NCBI RefSeq assembly: GCF_025567095.1
Contig: NZ_JAOQJH010000002.1
DNA: 64,000 nucleotides
From: Anthropogastromicrobium aceti
Lineage (GTDB): Bacteria; Bacillota; Clostridia; Lachnospirales; Lachnospiraceae
Direction: 5' to 3' (one strand)
A model generated the notes under the pieces. The model did no database searches. It was not told the origin of the DNA and saw only the letters and a program-made list of their open reading frames with translations. A program made the position numbers and the translations under genes. Within the stretch, counting starts at the first letter, position 1; each line of letters opens with the position of its first letter. Below are positions 52,630 through 61,963 of this stretch, one piece after another.

Positions 52630-55089
52630 TTACAGTTCAACTGTTACCTTGTCAAGCTCCCAGATCTCGTCAACATACTGCTGGATGGTACGGTCAGATG
52701 TGAACTTTCCGCTGCATGCGGTGTTCATCATAACGATGTGTGCCCATCTTGTCTGATCCTGATACAGCTCGTTAATCTTCATATGTGCCTCATGATAGGA
52801 CATGAAATCCTTGAGGATGAAGTATGTGTCTGCGCGGTCGCTGCTGTAGGTATTAAGCAGTGAATTGTAGATATCGCGGAACAGCTCCGGATCCTGTGGT
52901 GAATAGAAGCCATTGATTAACTGCATAAGAACCTGACGAATCTCCTGATTCTCGTTGAAGATCTGCATTGGATCATAGCCGCCATTCTTCTCATAATTGA
53001 TAACCTCATCTGCGGTCATACCAAAGATAACAGCGTTGTCCTTGCCAACTTCCTCAAGAATCTCTACGTTTGCACCGTCAAGTGTACCGCAGGTGATTGC
53101 ACCATTTAACATAAACTTCATGTTACCAGTACCAGATGCCTCCTTAGATGCAGTAGAAATCTGCTCTGAAACATCAGCTGCTGCAAAGATGATCTCTGCA
53201 TTTGATACACGATAGTTCTCAATGAAGACTACCTTAATCTTGCCGTTGATGGACTTATCATTGTTGATGACATCTGCTACAGAGTTGATCAGCTTAATGG
53301 TCAGCTTTGCACGGCGATAGCCTGCTGCTGCCTTTGCACCAAAGATGAAGGTATGTGGATAATACTCCATATCTGGATGGCTCTTTAACTCATTGTAAAT
53401 GTACATAACATGCAGGATGTTTAAGAGCTGTCTCTTATACTCATGCAGACGCTTTACCTGTACATCAAAGATGGAACGCGGATCAACGTCAATTCCGTTG
53501 TGCTCCTTGATATACTTTGCAAGACGAACCTTGTTCTGATACTTGATGTTCATGAACTCCTGCTGGCTCTTCGGATCATCTACAAACAGCTTAAGCTTTG
53601 AGATCTCCGGAAGGTTGGTAATCCATGCATCACTGATCTTATCAGTTACCCAGTTTGCAAGCAGTGGGTTTGCATGAAGCAGGAAACGTCTCTGTGTGAT
53701 ACCATTTGTCTTGTTGTTAAACTTCTCCGGCATCATCTGGTAGAAGTCCTTTAACTCCTGCTTCTCCAGAATTTCTGTATGAAGCTTTGCTACACCGTTT
53801 ACAGAATAGGAACCTACGATTGCCAGATGTGCCATGCGAACCTGACCGTCATAGATGATTGCCATCTTTGCGATCTTCTCATGGTTGCCCGGGTAGGTAG
53901 CTTCGATTTCCTCTACAAAGCGGCGGTTGATCTCCTCAACGATTCCGTAAATACGCGGAAGCAGACGTGAGAACAGCTCAATCGGCCACTTCTCAAGAGC
54001 CTCTGCCATGATGGTGTGATTGGTGTAAGCACAGCACTTTGTTGTGATTTCCCATGCAGCCTCCCATGTCAGATTCTCCTCATCCATAAGGATACGCATA
54101 AGCTCTGCTACTGCCATAGACGGATGGGTATCATTCATCTGGAATGCAACCTTCTCGTACATCTTTGTAACATCGCCGTTATGAGTCTTCTTATACTTAT
54201 TTACAGCAGTCTGTAAGGAAGCTGAAATGAAGAAGTACTGCTGCTTTAAACGCAGCTCCTTTCCTGCATAGTGGTTATCATTCGGGTAAAGTACCTCTAC
54301 GATATTCTTTGCCAGGTTCTCCTGCTCAACTGCTTTCTGATAATCACCCTTATCAAAAGAATCCAGGTTAAAGGTATTGATTGGCTCTGCGTCCCAAATA
54401 CGAAGTGTATTTACAACGTTGTTTCCATAGCCTACAACTGGCAGATCATACGGTACGGCACGAACAGACTGATATCCTGCCTGTCCAAAATGCTCTCTTC
54501 CTGTCTCGTCCTTTGTTACTGTTACGTAGCCGCCAAACTTAACCTCACAAGCGTACTCAGCACGGCGAATCTCAAATGGATAACCATCTCTTAACCAGTC
54601 ATCCGGAACTTCTCTCTGATAACCGTCCTCGATCTTCTGTGCAAACATACCATACTTGTAACGGATTCCACATCCATATGCCGGATAGCCAAGTGTTGCA
54701 AGAGAATCTAAGAAGCATGCTGCCAGACGTCCAAGACCACCGTTTCCAAGTGCCGGATCCGGCTCCTGATCCTCGATAGTATTCAGATCAAAACCGAGTT
54801 CTTCAAGAACCTCTTTTACCTCATTCTGTGCACATAAATTTAAAATGTTGTTTCCAAGAGCACGGCCCATCAGAAACTCCATTGAAAGATAATACAGCGT
54901 CTTTGCATCAGTGCGCTCAATCTCCTTGTGAGTTGCAATCCACTGATCAATGATATCATCCTTCAGTGCATAGGATACTGCCTGAAAAACCTGCTGTGGA
55001 GTTGCCTCATCGATGGTTTTTCTGTACAGGGTCTTTACGTTGTAGATGATCTGCTTTTTCAGCTCAGCCTTATCAATCGTTGTTTTCAT
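52630..55089 (-). CDS. glgP: Glycogen/alpha-glucan phosphorylase, long form
   Basis: An 819-residue PLP enzyme that breaks alpha-1,4-glucan to glucose-1-phosphate. The family blocks are complete: EDQEPDPALGNGGLGRLAACFLDS, FQMNDTHPSMAVAELMR and EASGTGNMKFMLNGA with the PLP Lys at about residue 658. The start is set at ATG 55089 after AAGGAGG; the frame extends 30 codons upstream without support. Compared with the 751-residue paralog (3770-6025), this one has the usual bacterial length. It lies 16 bases after ileS on the same strand, an odd but plausible read-through unit. The two enzymes may differ in substrate or in control. Confidence 0.94.
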   Translation of the reverse strand: MKTTIDKAELKKQIIYNVKTLYRKTIDEATPQQVFQAVSYALKDDIIDQWIATHKEIERTDAKTLYYLSMEFLMGRALGNNILNLCAQNEVKEVLEELGFDLNTIEDQEPDPALGNGGLGRLAACFLDSLATLGYPAYGCGIRYKYGMFAQKIEDGYQREVPDDWLRDGYPFEIRRAEYACEVKFGGYVTVTKDETGREHFGQAGYQSVRAVPYDLPVVGYGNNVVNTLRIWDAEPINTFNLDSFDKGDYQKAVEQENLAKNIVEVLYPNDNHYAGKELRLKQQYFFISASLQTAVNKYKKTHNGDVTKMYEKVAFQMNDTHPSMAVAELMRILMDEENLTWEAAWEITTKCCAYTNHTIMAEALEKWPIELFSRLLPRIYGIVEEINRRFVEEIEATYPGNHEKIAKMAIIYDGQVRMAHLAIVGSYSVNGVAKLHTEILEKQELKDFYQMMPEKFNNKTNGITQRRFLLHANPLLANWVTDKISDAWITNLPEISKLKLFVDDPKSQQEFMNIKYQNKVRLAKYIKEHNGIDVDPRSIFDVQVKRLHEYKRQLLNILHVMYIYNELKSHPDMEYYPHTFIFGAKAAAGYRRAKLTIKLINSVADVINNDKSINGKIKVVFIENYRVSNAEIIFAAADVSEQISTASKEASGTGNMKFMLNGAITCGTLDGANVEILEEVGKDNAVIFGMTADEVINYEKNGGYDPMQIFNENQEIRQVLMQLINGFYSPQDPELFRDIYNSLLNTYSSDRADTYFILKDFMSYHEAHMKINELYQDQTRWAHIVMMNTACSGKFTSDRTIQQYVDEIWELDKVTVEL

Positions 55090-55105
55090 TTCATCCTCCT
55101 TAGGT

Positions 55106-58100
55106 TTATTCCTTGCTGACAGTGAGTACAACAGTCTCGCCGTTGATGCTCCACTCCTTGGTGTAGCCGCTGATCTCACTGTCTGTCAGCTTATCTGCAA
55201 GTACATCTGCACAAATCTCATCTGCATACTTGCTGAAGATGGACTCAATCTTTGCATTGTCCTTGTAGCCGACTGTGATGTGATCCGTTACCTCGAATCC
55301 TGCTTCCTTACGCATCGTCTGGATCTTACTGATGATCTCTCTTACAAAGCCTTCTTCAAGCAGCTCTGGTGTTAAGTTGCAGTCTAATACTACTGTAACA
55401 TCCTGATTGCTCTCTGTTACATAGCCTTCCTTCTGCGTCATATCGATCAAAAGGTCTTCCTCAGTAAGAACAACCTTCTCGCCATCAAAATCAAAGTTGA
55501 CAGAACCATTTGCCTTTAACTCATCCATAGCGGCATTGCCGTCTACAGAAGAAAGGGCGGTACGGATCTTTCCAAGAAGCTTTCCGTACTTCGGACCTAC
55601 TGTACGAAGCTGCGGCTTAAAGGTGTAGGTAGTAAAGGAACGTACATCGTCTGTAAATGTAACTGCCTTAATATTTAACTCGTCTGCAATGATATCCTTA
55701 AAGAACTCGTTTAATGTAAATGGTGCCTTTACAAACATGTTTGCAAGCGGCTGACGGTTCTTCATGTTTCCACTGTTTCGGCATGCGCGGCCAAGAACAA
55801 CAACCTTTAAAACAAGATCCATGTCTGCTTCAAGTTCCTTGTCTACATGTGCCTCATTTGCCTTTGGATAATCACACAGATGGATGCTCTCCGGTGCGGA
55901 TGGATCTACCTTTACAACGATATTCTGATAGATCTCCTCTGTCATAAACGGAATCATCGGCGCTGCTGCCTTTGCAATTTCAGTCAGACAGGTATACAGC
56001 GTCATATAGGCATTCACCTTATCCTGCTCCATTCCCTTTGCCCAGTAGCGCTCACGGCTGCGGCGTACATACCAGTTGCTCAAATCATCAACAAATTCCT
56101 GAAGTGCCTTTGCAGTCTCTGGAATCTTGTAGTTTTCCAGGCTGCTGTCACATGTCTGAATCGTAGAGTTTAACTTAGACAAAATCCACTTATCCATAAC
56201 GGAAAGCTTCTCATAATCTAATGTGTGCTCCATCGGATTGAAGTTGTCGATGTTTGCATACAGTACGTAGAAAGCGTAGGTGTTCCACAGAGTACCCATG
56301 AACTTACTGCGGCCTTCCTTTACTGCATCATCGTGGAAACGGTTCGGAAGCCACGGTGCGGAATTGGAGTAGAAATACCAGCGGATTGCATCTGCTCCGT
56401 GCTGGCGCAGTGCATCCATTGGGTCAACAGCGTTGCCCTTGGACTTACTCATCTTCTGACCGTCTTTATCCTGAATATGACCAAGAACGATAACGTTCTT
56501 ATAAGGTGCTTTGTCAAATAAAAGAGTTGAGATTGCAAGCAGGGAATAGAACCATCCTCTTGTCTGGTCTACTGCCTCACTGATAAAGTCAGCCGGGAAA
56601 TTCTTCTCGAAGACTTCCTTATTCTCAAATGGATAATGATACTGTGCAAATGGCATAGATCCTGAGTCAAACCAGCAGTCGATTACTTCTGGTACTCTTG
56701 TCATCGGCTTTCCACACTTCGGGCAGGTAACATGAACCTGATCGATGAATGGACGATGAAGCTCAATATTATCCGGACAGTCTGGTGACATCTTCTTTAA
56801 TTCTTCCTTGCTTCCGATAGCATGCATATGACCGCATGAACACTGCCAGATATTCAGTGGTGTTCCCCAATAACGATTACGGCTAAGTCCCCAGTCCTGA
56901 ACGTTTGTCAGCCAATCGCCAAAACGACCCTTACCGATGCTCTCCGGAATCCAGTTGATGGTGTTGTTGTTCGCAATCAGATGATCCTTTACAGCTGTCA
57001 TCTTGATGAACCAAGACTCTCTTGCATAGTAGATAAGCGGAGTATTACATCTCCAGCAATGAGGATAGCTGTGCTCAAACTTCGGTGCTGCAAAAAGCTT
57101 GCCTTCTGCTTCCAGATCCTTTAATACTTCCGGGTCTGCCTTCTTGACAAAAAGTCCTGCATACGGAGTCTCTTTAGTCATCTCACCCTTGCTGTCTACT
57201 AACTGTACGAACGGAAGATCATACTTTCTGCCGACCTTTGCATCGTCTTCACCAAATGCAGGTGCAATGTGAACAATACCAGTACCATCACTCATAGTAA
57301 CATAGCTGTCACATGTCACAAAGAAGCCCTTCTTATTCTGCTTTGCAGCAACATCTCCAGAACACTTAAACAGCGGCTCGTACTCCTTGTACTCAAGATC
57401 CTTTCCTTTATAAATCTCAAGAATCTCATATGCCGGCGCATCCTCTGTCTTAAGACCGCCAAGTACGTTCTCAAGAAGTGCCTCTGCCATGTAATAGGTA
57501 TAGCCATCTGCTGCCTTTACCTTGCAGTAGGTATCCTCTGGATTTACACAAAGTGCAACGTTTGACGGCAGTGTCCATGGTGTAGTTGTCCATGCTAAGA
57601 AGTATGCGTCCTCACCCTTTACCTTGAAACGTACAATTGCAGAACGCTCTTTGACATCCTTATAGCCCTGTGCAACCTCATGGCTTGAAAGCGGAGTTCC
57701 ACATCTTGGGCAGTACGGAACGATCTTAAAGCCCTTGTAGAGCAGTCCTTTGTCCCAGATTGTCTTTAATGCCCACCATTCAGACTCAATGAAATCATCG
57801 TAATAAGTTACATATGGATTTTCCATATCAGCCCAGAAACCAACGGTCTCGGAAAATTCTTCCCACATACCCTTATATTTCCAGACATTTGCTTTACAGC
57901 GCTCGATAAATGGCTCAACTCCATACTGCTCGATCTGCTCTTTTCCATCAAGACCAAGCTCCTTCTCTACTTCAAGCTCAACCGGAAGTCCGTGTGTATC
58001 CCAACCGGCTTTTCTCGGTACCTGATATCCTTTCATGGTTCTGTAACGAGGGATCATATCCTTGATCGCACGGGTTACCACGTGTCCAACATGCGGCTTG

Positions 58101-58258
58101 CCGTTTGCTGTCGGCGGACCGTCATAAAACATGTACTCAGGGCAGCCCTCTCTCTCCTCGATACTCTTTTCGAAGATATGATGCTCTTTCCAGAATTTGG
58201 AAACTTCCTTCTCCCTCTCCACAAACTTTAAGTCTGTAGGAACCTTATTGTACAACAT
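55106..58258 (-). CDS. ileS: Isoleucyl-tRNA synthetase
   Basis: A 1050-residue class I synthetase that charges tRNA-Ile. It has the HIGH-type motif HVGH (residues 56-59), KMSKS in GQKMSKSKGN (about residue 601), the editing domain between them (with TTTPWTLPSNVALCVNP), and the long C-terminal anticodon domain of the eukaryote-like IleS type found in many Clostridia (about 1030-1050 residues), which has no C-terminal zinc-finger tail; CxxC pairs are seen in the middle (PRCGTP, CSCGH, CPKCGK). The ATG at 58258 follows AAAGGAG. A 280-base leader with T-box features precedes it. Confidence 0.97.
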   Translation of the reverse strand: MLYNKVPTDLKFVEREKEVSKFWKEHHIFEKSIEEREGCPEYMFYDGPPTANGKPHVGHVVTRAIKDMIPRYRTMKGYQVPRKAGWDTHGLPVELEVEKELGLDGKEQIEQYGVEPFIERCKANVWKYKGMWEEFSETVGFWADMENPYVTYYDDFIESEWWALKTIWDKGLLYKGFKIVPYCPRCGTPLSSHEVAQGYKDVKERSAIVRFKVKGEDAYFLAWTTTPWTLPSNVALCVNPEDTYCKVKAADGYTYYMAEALLENVLGGLKTEDAPAYEILEIYKGKDLEYKEYEPLFKCSGDVAAKQNKKGFFVTCDSYVTMSDGTGIVHIAPAFGEDDAKVGRKYDLPFVQLVDSKGEMTKETPYAGLFVKKADPEVLKDLEAEGKLFAAPKFEHSYPHCWRCNTPLIYYARESWFIKMTAVKDHLIANNNTINWIPESIGKGRFGDWLTNVQDWGLSRNRYWGTPLNIWQCSCGHMHAIGSKEELKKMSPDCPDNIELHRPFIDQVHVTCPKCGKPMTRVPEVIDCWFDSGSMPFAQYHYPFENKEVFEKNFPADFISEAVDQTRGWFYSLLAISTLLFDKAPYKNVIVLGHIQDKDGQKMSKSKGNAVDPMDALRQHGADAIRWYFYSNSAPWLPNRFHDDAVKEGRSKFMGTLWNTYAFYVLYANIDNFNPMEHTLDYEKLSVMDKWILSKLNSTIQTCDSSLENYKIPETAKALQEFVDDLSNWYVRRSRERYWAKGMEQDKVNAYMTLYTCLTEIAKAAAPMIPFMTEEIYQNIVVKVDPSAPESIHLCDYPKANEAHVDKELEADMDLVLKVVVLGRACRNSGNMKNRQPLANMFVKAPFTLNEFFKDIIADELNIKAVTFTDDVRSFTTYTFKPQLRTVGPKYGKLLGKIRTALSSVDGNAAMDELKANGSVNFDFDGEKVVLTEEDLLIDMTQKEGYVTESNQDVTVVLDCNLTPELLEEGFVREIISKIQTMRKEAGFEVTDHITVGYKDNAKIESIFSKYADEICADVLADKLTDSEISGYTKEWSINGETVVLTVSKE

Positions 58259-58540
58259 AGTTTTCTCCTTTCTCATACGCTACAGCGCGTATACCATCGC
58301 TGTATGATATATGCTTTCCGATAACGTTGGAATAACGTCCTGACTTACTTTAGCACTCTGTCATTAACAGACAGTCTGTCATTTCAGTCGGCAACTCCGG
58401 AGTGATGTTCATCTTTTGCCCGCAGTATCCGCCTCTCATCCTTTGCGGTTCGCTGTCCTGCTTTATGCTTAGATTACTGTCTCCATCAGCGTCTTTTTGC
58501 CGTGCGGATTTGCTATAAATCCTGACTACACGACACACAC
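58259..58540 (-). promoter_or_regulatory. Probable T-box leader of ileS
   Basis: The 280-base leader on the reverse strand starts with a stem whose base pairs CGGCAA with TTGCCG. It contains GCTGATGGAGACAGTAAT, like the conserved GAUGA..AGUA part of stem I, and AACATCACTC, where ATC followed by A would be the Ile specifier codon. Near the end GATGGTATACGCGC resembles the T-box TGGNACCGCG with changes. No terminator with a T run is seen before the gene, so control could act on translation. Uncharged tRNA-Ile would raise expression. Confidence 0.6.
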
Positions 58541-58544
58541 GGTT

Positions 58545-58573
58545 AGTATATCGGTTTTTGAAAGCCTTGTCAA
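58545..58573 (-). promoter_or_regulatory. ileS promoter
   Basis: On the reverse strand TTGACA (58568-58573), 17 bases, TATACT (58545-58550). Confidence 0.8.
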
Positions 58574-58610
58574 GGAATGTGTCCAGAACACTTTGATTTT
58601 CGCGGTTTTC

Positions 58611-58640
58611 GTATATTTTTCCATATTTTGGTTAATACTT
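58611..58640 (+). promoter_or_regulatory. Sigma-F-like (forespore) promoter of spoIIR
   Basis: GTATA (58611-58615), 15 bases, GTTAATACTT (58631-58640). This fits the sigma-F pattern GYWTA-N15-GNNRANANTW. spoIIR is a sigma-F gene in Bacillus and Clostridia, and no sigma-A promoter is evident here. Confidence 0.6.
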
Positions 58641-58674
58641 TGGACAACATGATAAGGAGGTATTGATTTTCAAA

Positions 58675-59277
58675 ATGACACACAGAAAAAAACTCACAAT
58701 TTTTCTTTTAGCTATTGCAACACTTTTCACATTTGTTCTTTTGATTCAACCATATCGAAAAAATGATTCTTCCCTGCTTTCTGATAAACTTTTACGCTTT
58801 CGCGTCCTTGCAGACAGCGATTCTTCTATTGACCAGTATGAAAAAAATGAATTGAGTAAAAAAATGATTACTCTTCTTTCTCCTGCACTTTCAGATATAA
58901 AGACAAAAGAAGAGGCACTCACACTTTTACGTGAAAGCCTCCCCTTTTTAAATGCTTACTGCAATTATGTGCTGTCCGATTATGGCGCACAAAATTACGC
59001 CTCGTGCACACTTGGTTCCCATCTCTTTCCTTATAAGAGATATGGAAACTATCAATTTCCAGCCGGTATATACGATACACTTCTTGTGACAATAGGAAGC
59101 GGACGCGGCTCAAACTGGTGGTGCCTTGCCTTTCCGCCTCTTTGCTTTGCCAATGAAGCTTTTATTGACGTGCCAGATTCTTCTAATCAGACACTTTTTG
59201 ATCTTCTTGGTCCTGATTTGTTTGATGAAATCTGCCAAAAAGAAAAGCCAAAGCTTACGCTCGGACTTTTCTTCTAG
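58675..59277 (+). CDS. spoIIR: Stage II sporulation protein R
   Basis: A 200-residue protein exported from the forespore that triggers processing of pro-sigma-E in the mother cell through SpoIIGA. It has an N-terminal membrane or signal segment (residues 6-25), then the family core LLRFRVLADSDSSIDQYEKN and GRGSNWWCLAFPPLCF, both characteristic of SpoIIR (the usual pattern is GxGxNWWCVLFPPLCF). AAGGAGG stands at 58654-58660; the ATG at 58675 is rather far (14 bases), and a TTG at 58663 is in frame but too close, so the start is not certain. It lies convergent to a GntR gene beside ispE, a neighbourhood I recall from related Clostridia. Confidence 0.92.
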   Translation: MTHRKKLTIFLLAIATLFTFVLLIQPYRKNDSSLLSDKLLRFRVLADSDSSIDQYEKNELSKKMITLLSPALSDIKTKEEALTLLRESLPFLNAYCNYVLSDYGAQNYASCTLGSHLFPYKRYGNYQFPAGIYDTLLVTIGSGRGSNWWCLAFPPLCFANEAFIDVPDSSNQTLFDLLGPDLFDEICQKEKPKLTLGLFF

Positions 59278-59280
59278 CTA

Positions 59281-59934
59281 TTATAAGTTTTTTAAAATAT
59301 TTTCTTCCTGATTATCGATGTGAATACTTATCGCTGCCTTTGCCCGCTCACACTCTCCTTTTATGATGGCATCAGTGATCTCTCTGTGCTCACGCCGCAA
59401 ATCTTCACGCATATTCGCATCTTTAATATATTCAAAGCGATATCGATACATCTGCTCTCTTAGATTGTTTAAAAGCATATCTAGCTTTGGATTTTTTGTC
59501 GTCATATAAATGACTTTATGAAACTCTTCGTCCTTTTGCGCAATCAGGCGAAGATCGTTTCCTCTGCTTGCTGCTGCAAATGCTTCCTCTGCCTGACGCA
59601 GTGCTATACGCTCCTGCGGTGTAATTCTAGAAATGGCAAGACAGACAGCAAGACATTCCATTGCCTTTCTAACCTCTAATACATCTCTCACACTCTGCGC
59701 GGAGATTGTTGCTACCTGTGCACCCTTTCGCGGTGCCATCACAACAAGACCTTCCTGCTCTAATTTATGAATTGCTTCTCTAACCGGTGTACGACTTACA
59801 CCAAGACGCTGTGCAAGTGCTACCTCGATCAAACGTTCTCCTGGTTTTAACTCTCCCTTTAGTATTTTCTGTCGGAGTGTTTCAAATACAACATCCCTAA
59901 GAGGGAGGTATTCATTTATCTGGAAATCCTCCAT
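59281..59934 (-). CDS. GntR-family (FCD/FadR subfamily) transcriptional regulator
   Basis: A 217-residue regulator. The winged helix (LIEVALAQRLGVSRTPVREAIHKLEQEGLVV) and the FCD domain with metal-ligand pattern DEEFHKVIY ... EHREI ... HIDNQ are clear. It lies 71 bases after ispE on the same strand. The promoter region of ispE holds an array of TTGTATAC/TTGTAC boxes, which suggests that it controls its own operon. Its ligand is unknown. It ends 3 bases from the convergent spoIIR stop codon, with no terminator visible. Confidence 0.9.
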   Translation of the reverse strand: MEDFQINEYLPLRDVVFETLRQKILKGELKPGERLIEVALAQRLGVSRTPVREAIHKLEQEGLVVMAPRKGAQVATISAQSVRDVLEVRKAMECLAVCLAISRITPQERIALRQAEEAFAAASRGNDLRLIAQKDEEFHKVIYMTTKNPKLDMLLNNLREQMYRYRFEYIKDANMREDLRREHREITDAIIKGECERAKAAISIHIDNQEENILKNL

Positions 59935-60005
59935 ACGGACCTCTCTTTCTCACTCTTATTTTCTTTTAGTAACCATTTATGTAGTTACTGTTAATGTGAC
60001 ACTCA

Positions 60006-60899
60006 TTACCAATAATTTACTGGTGTCTCCTCGCGAACACGGTACAGATCTGTGACATAGACTAGCGGAACCTGTCCCCACTCTAGCAGAGCTTCTTTTG
60101 CGCGAAGTGCCATCTCATAATTGTCAAACAATGCAAATACGGTTGGACCGCTTCCACTCATAAGCGATATTAAGGCTCCATTTTCCATAAAGCGCTCCTT
60201 GATCTCTCCGATAATCGGATATGCCGGAATCGTAACACTCTCAAGCACATTTCCCATATATGGAAGCATGCCATAAAGATCCTGACGGCATATTGCATCT
60301 GCTAAACCATAAATATCAGGATGTCTTGTTGTCTCATCAAGACGCAGATTTTCATAGACAAATCGTGTGGAAACGGAAATTGCCGGCTTTGCAATGACAA
60401 CGTAGCACGGCGGACATGCCGGCAGTCTTGTAAGTTCTTCTCCAATACCCTCTGCAAGTGCTGTTCCTCTCATTAAACAATATGGAACATCTGCACCTAA
60501 TCTAAGTCCAAAATCCATCAATTCTTCTAATGTATAGCCCATATAAAAGATTCGGTTCATCGCATATAATACAGCTGCTGCATCTGCGCTGCCGCCAGCC
60601 ATACCTGCTGCCACTGGAATACGCTTTTGAAGGCTGATGCTGACACCACCGCGAACAGGCTGACTTTCAAGCATCATGCGCGCTGCCTTATATGCAATAT
60701 TATTTTCATTCACAGGAAGAAAATGCAAGTTACTGGATATACGGATCTCCGGCTCTGGAATACGATAAACAGTAACTCTGTCAAACATGCGGATTGTCTG
60801 CATAATCATGCGAACCTCGTGATATCCGTCTTCACGTTTTCTGACAACGTCCAGACCAAGATTAATTTTAGCCATTGCTCTTAACTGCATTAAATCCAT
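60006..60899 (-). CDS. ispE: 4-diphosphocytidyl-2-C-methyl-D-erythritol kinase
   Basis: A 297-residue GHMP kinase of the MEP pathway for isoprenoid precursors; it phosphorylates CDP-methylerythritol. It opens with AMAKINLGLDVVRKREDGYHEV, the typical substrate-binding block, has the ATP loop PVAAGMAGGSADAAAVLYAMN (about residues 90-110) and the third motif LMSGSGPTVFALF. Start at ATG 60899 after AAGGGTGA; a promoter and repressor-like boxes lie upstream. It is followed by a GntR regulator, probably in the same transcript. Confidence 0.96.
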   Translation of the reverse strand: MDLMQLRAMAKINLGLDVVRKREDGYHEVRMIMQTIRMFDRVTVYRIPEPEIRISSNLHFLPVNENNIAYKAARMMLESQPVRGGVSISLQKRIPVAAGMAGGSADAAAVLYAMNRIFYMGYTLEELMDFGLRLGADVPYCLMRGTALAEGIGEELTRLPACPPCYVVIAKPAISVSTRFVYENLRLDETTRHPDIYGLADAICRQDLYGMLPYMGNVLESVTIPAYPIIGEIKERFMENGALISLMSGSGPTVFALFDNYEMALRAKEALLEWGQVPLVYVTDLYRVREETPVNYW

Positions 60900-60924
60900 A
60901 TTTTTTTATCACCCTTCTAAAAAC

Positions 60925-60968
60925 TTGTACATGCTTTTCTTTTGTATACGGCTTGTACTTTGTATACA
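60925..60968 (-). promoter_or_regulatory. Array of TTGTATAC/TTGTAC boxes before ispE
   Basis: TTGTAC (60925-60930), TTGTATAC (60942-60949), TTGTAC (60953-60958) and TTGTATACA (60960-60968, containing the palindrome TGTATACA) lie between the promoter and the ispE start. Similar boxes are typical for FCD GntR repressors; the candidate is the protein at 59281-59934. Confidence 0.65.
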
Positions 60969-60970
60969 TC

Positions 60971-60999
60971 ATTATAATAAAAAAGAGACTTCTTTGCAA
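60971..60999 (-). promoter_or_regulatory. ispE/GntR operon promoter
   Basis: On the reverse strand TTGCAA (60994-60999), 17 bases, TATAAT (60971-60976). The -35 lies within the terminator hairpin of the upstream mrp gene. Confidence 0.65.
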
Positions 61000-61021
61000 G
61001 TGTTATTGCAAAAAAGTCTCT
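60979..61021 (-). terminator. Intrinsic terminator of the Mrp ATPase gene
   Basis: On the reverse strand the 16-base arms AGAGACTTTTTTGCAA (61021-61006) and TTGCAAAGAAGTCTCT (60999-60984) pair with one mismatch around a 6-base loop, followed by a T run. The hairpin overlaps the -35 of the ispE promoter. Confidence 0.8.
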
Positions 61022-61088
61022 AATATGCAGCCCTGTAAGTTATCAAATGTGACTTCGGCGAAGTGTTTGTCCCTCTGGTTTCGTTAAT

Positions 61089-61919
61089 TTATAAAGAGCT
61101 GCTCATCTTTTCGAGGAGTCCTTCTGGGGCTTCTTCCATCTTTCCTTCGTCGCACAATGCTGCCATCTTTGGATCTAACGGCAGGTAGTCGATTACTGAG
61201 ATGCCGTGCTCTGCTGCTACTTTTTCGATATGGCTTGTTCCAAACAGGAAATGCTTTTTTCCACAATCCGGACATACGAAGTATGACATATTCTCTACGA
61301 TTCCAAGTACTGGAACGTTCATCATCTCTGCCATTTTTACTGCCTTTGTTACAATCATAGATACAAGTTCCTGTGGTGATGTAACGATGACGATTCCGGC
61401 TAGCGGCAGGGACTGGAATACAGTCAGTGCAACATCACCTGTTCCTGGCGGCATATCAACAAACATGTAATCTACATCACCCCAGCAAACCTCTGTCCAA
61501 AACTGTGATACTGTTCCTGAAATGATTGGACCTCTCCAGACAACTGGATCTGTCTGATCTTCAAGCAGAAGATTTAAGGACATTACCTTAATTCCATTTT
61601 TTGTTACCTCTGGAAGCAGTCCATCATCATTTGCAACGGCATGATCATTTAAACCAAATGCTGTCGGGATTGATGGTCCTGTAATATCAGCGTCCATAAT
61701 TGCTGTCTTATAACCTTTGCGGTTCATTGCAACTGCCAACAAAGAAGTCACCATTGATTTTCCAACACCACCCTTACCGCTGACAACACCAATTACCTTC
61801 TTTACACGGCTGTGTGCGTTTTCCTTTACCTGCATACTCTGCGGACCCTTTGCTGTATTCTGACTGCATCCCTCGCAGGAACTTTTTCCACATGTTCCCT
61901 TACTGCTGCATTCACTCAT
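61089..61919 (-). CDS. Mrp/NBP35-family ATP-binding protein (Fe-S cluster carrier)
   Basis: A 276-residue P-loop ATPase of the ParA/MinD superfamily. It has the deviant Walker A SGKGGVGKS (about 47-55), DADITGPSIP, and the Mrp block MFVDMPPGTGDVALTV, plus CPDCGKKH near the C terminus, whose CxxC binds a bridging Fe-S cluster. The N terminus is Cys-rich (CGKSSCEGC), as in NBP35-like forms. It is thought to carry Fe-S clusters to apoproteins. AGAGG precedes the ATG at 61919. The leader contains a 13-bp inverted repeat and duplicated boxes that may mediate control. Confidence 0.92.
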   Translation of the reverse strand: MSECSSKGTCGKSSCEGCSQNTAKGPQSMQVKENAHSRVKKVIGVVSGKGGVGKSMVTSLLAVAMNRKGYKTAIMDADITGPSIPTAFGLNDHAVANDDGLLPEVTKNGIKVMSLNLLLEDQTDPVVWRGPIISGTVSQFWTEVCWGDVDYMFVDMPPGTGDVALTVFQSLPLAGIVIVTSPQELVSMIVTKAVKMAEMMNVPVLGIVENMSYFVCPDCGKKHFLFGTSHIEKVAAEHGISVIDYLPLDPKMAALCDEGKMEEAPEGLLEKMSSSL

Positions 61920-61963
61920 TTTAATTTCCTCTTTTCTTTCTTGATCAGTAGTACATTATTAGT

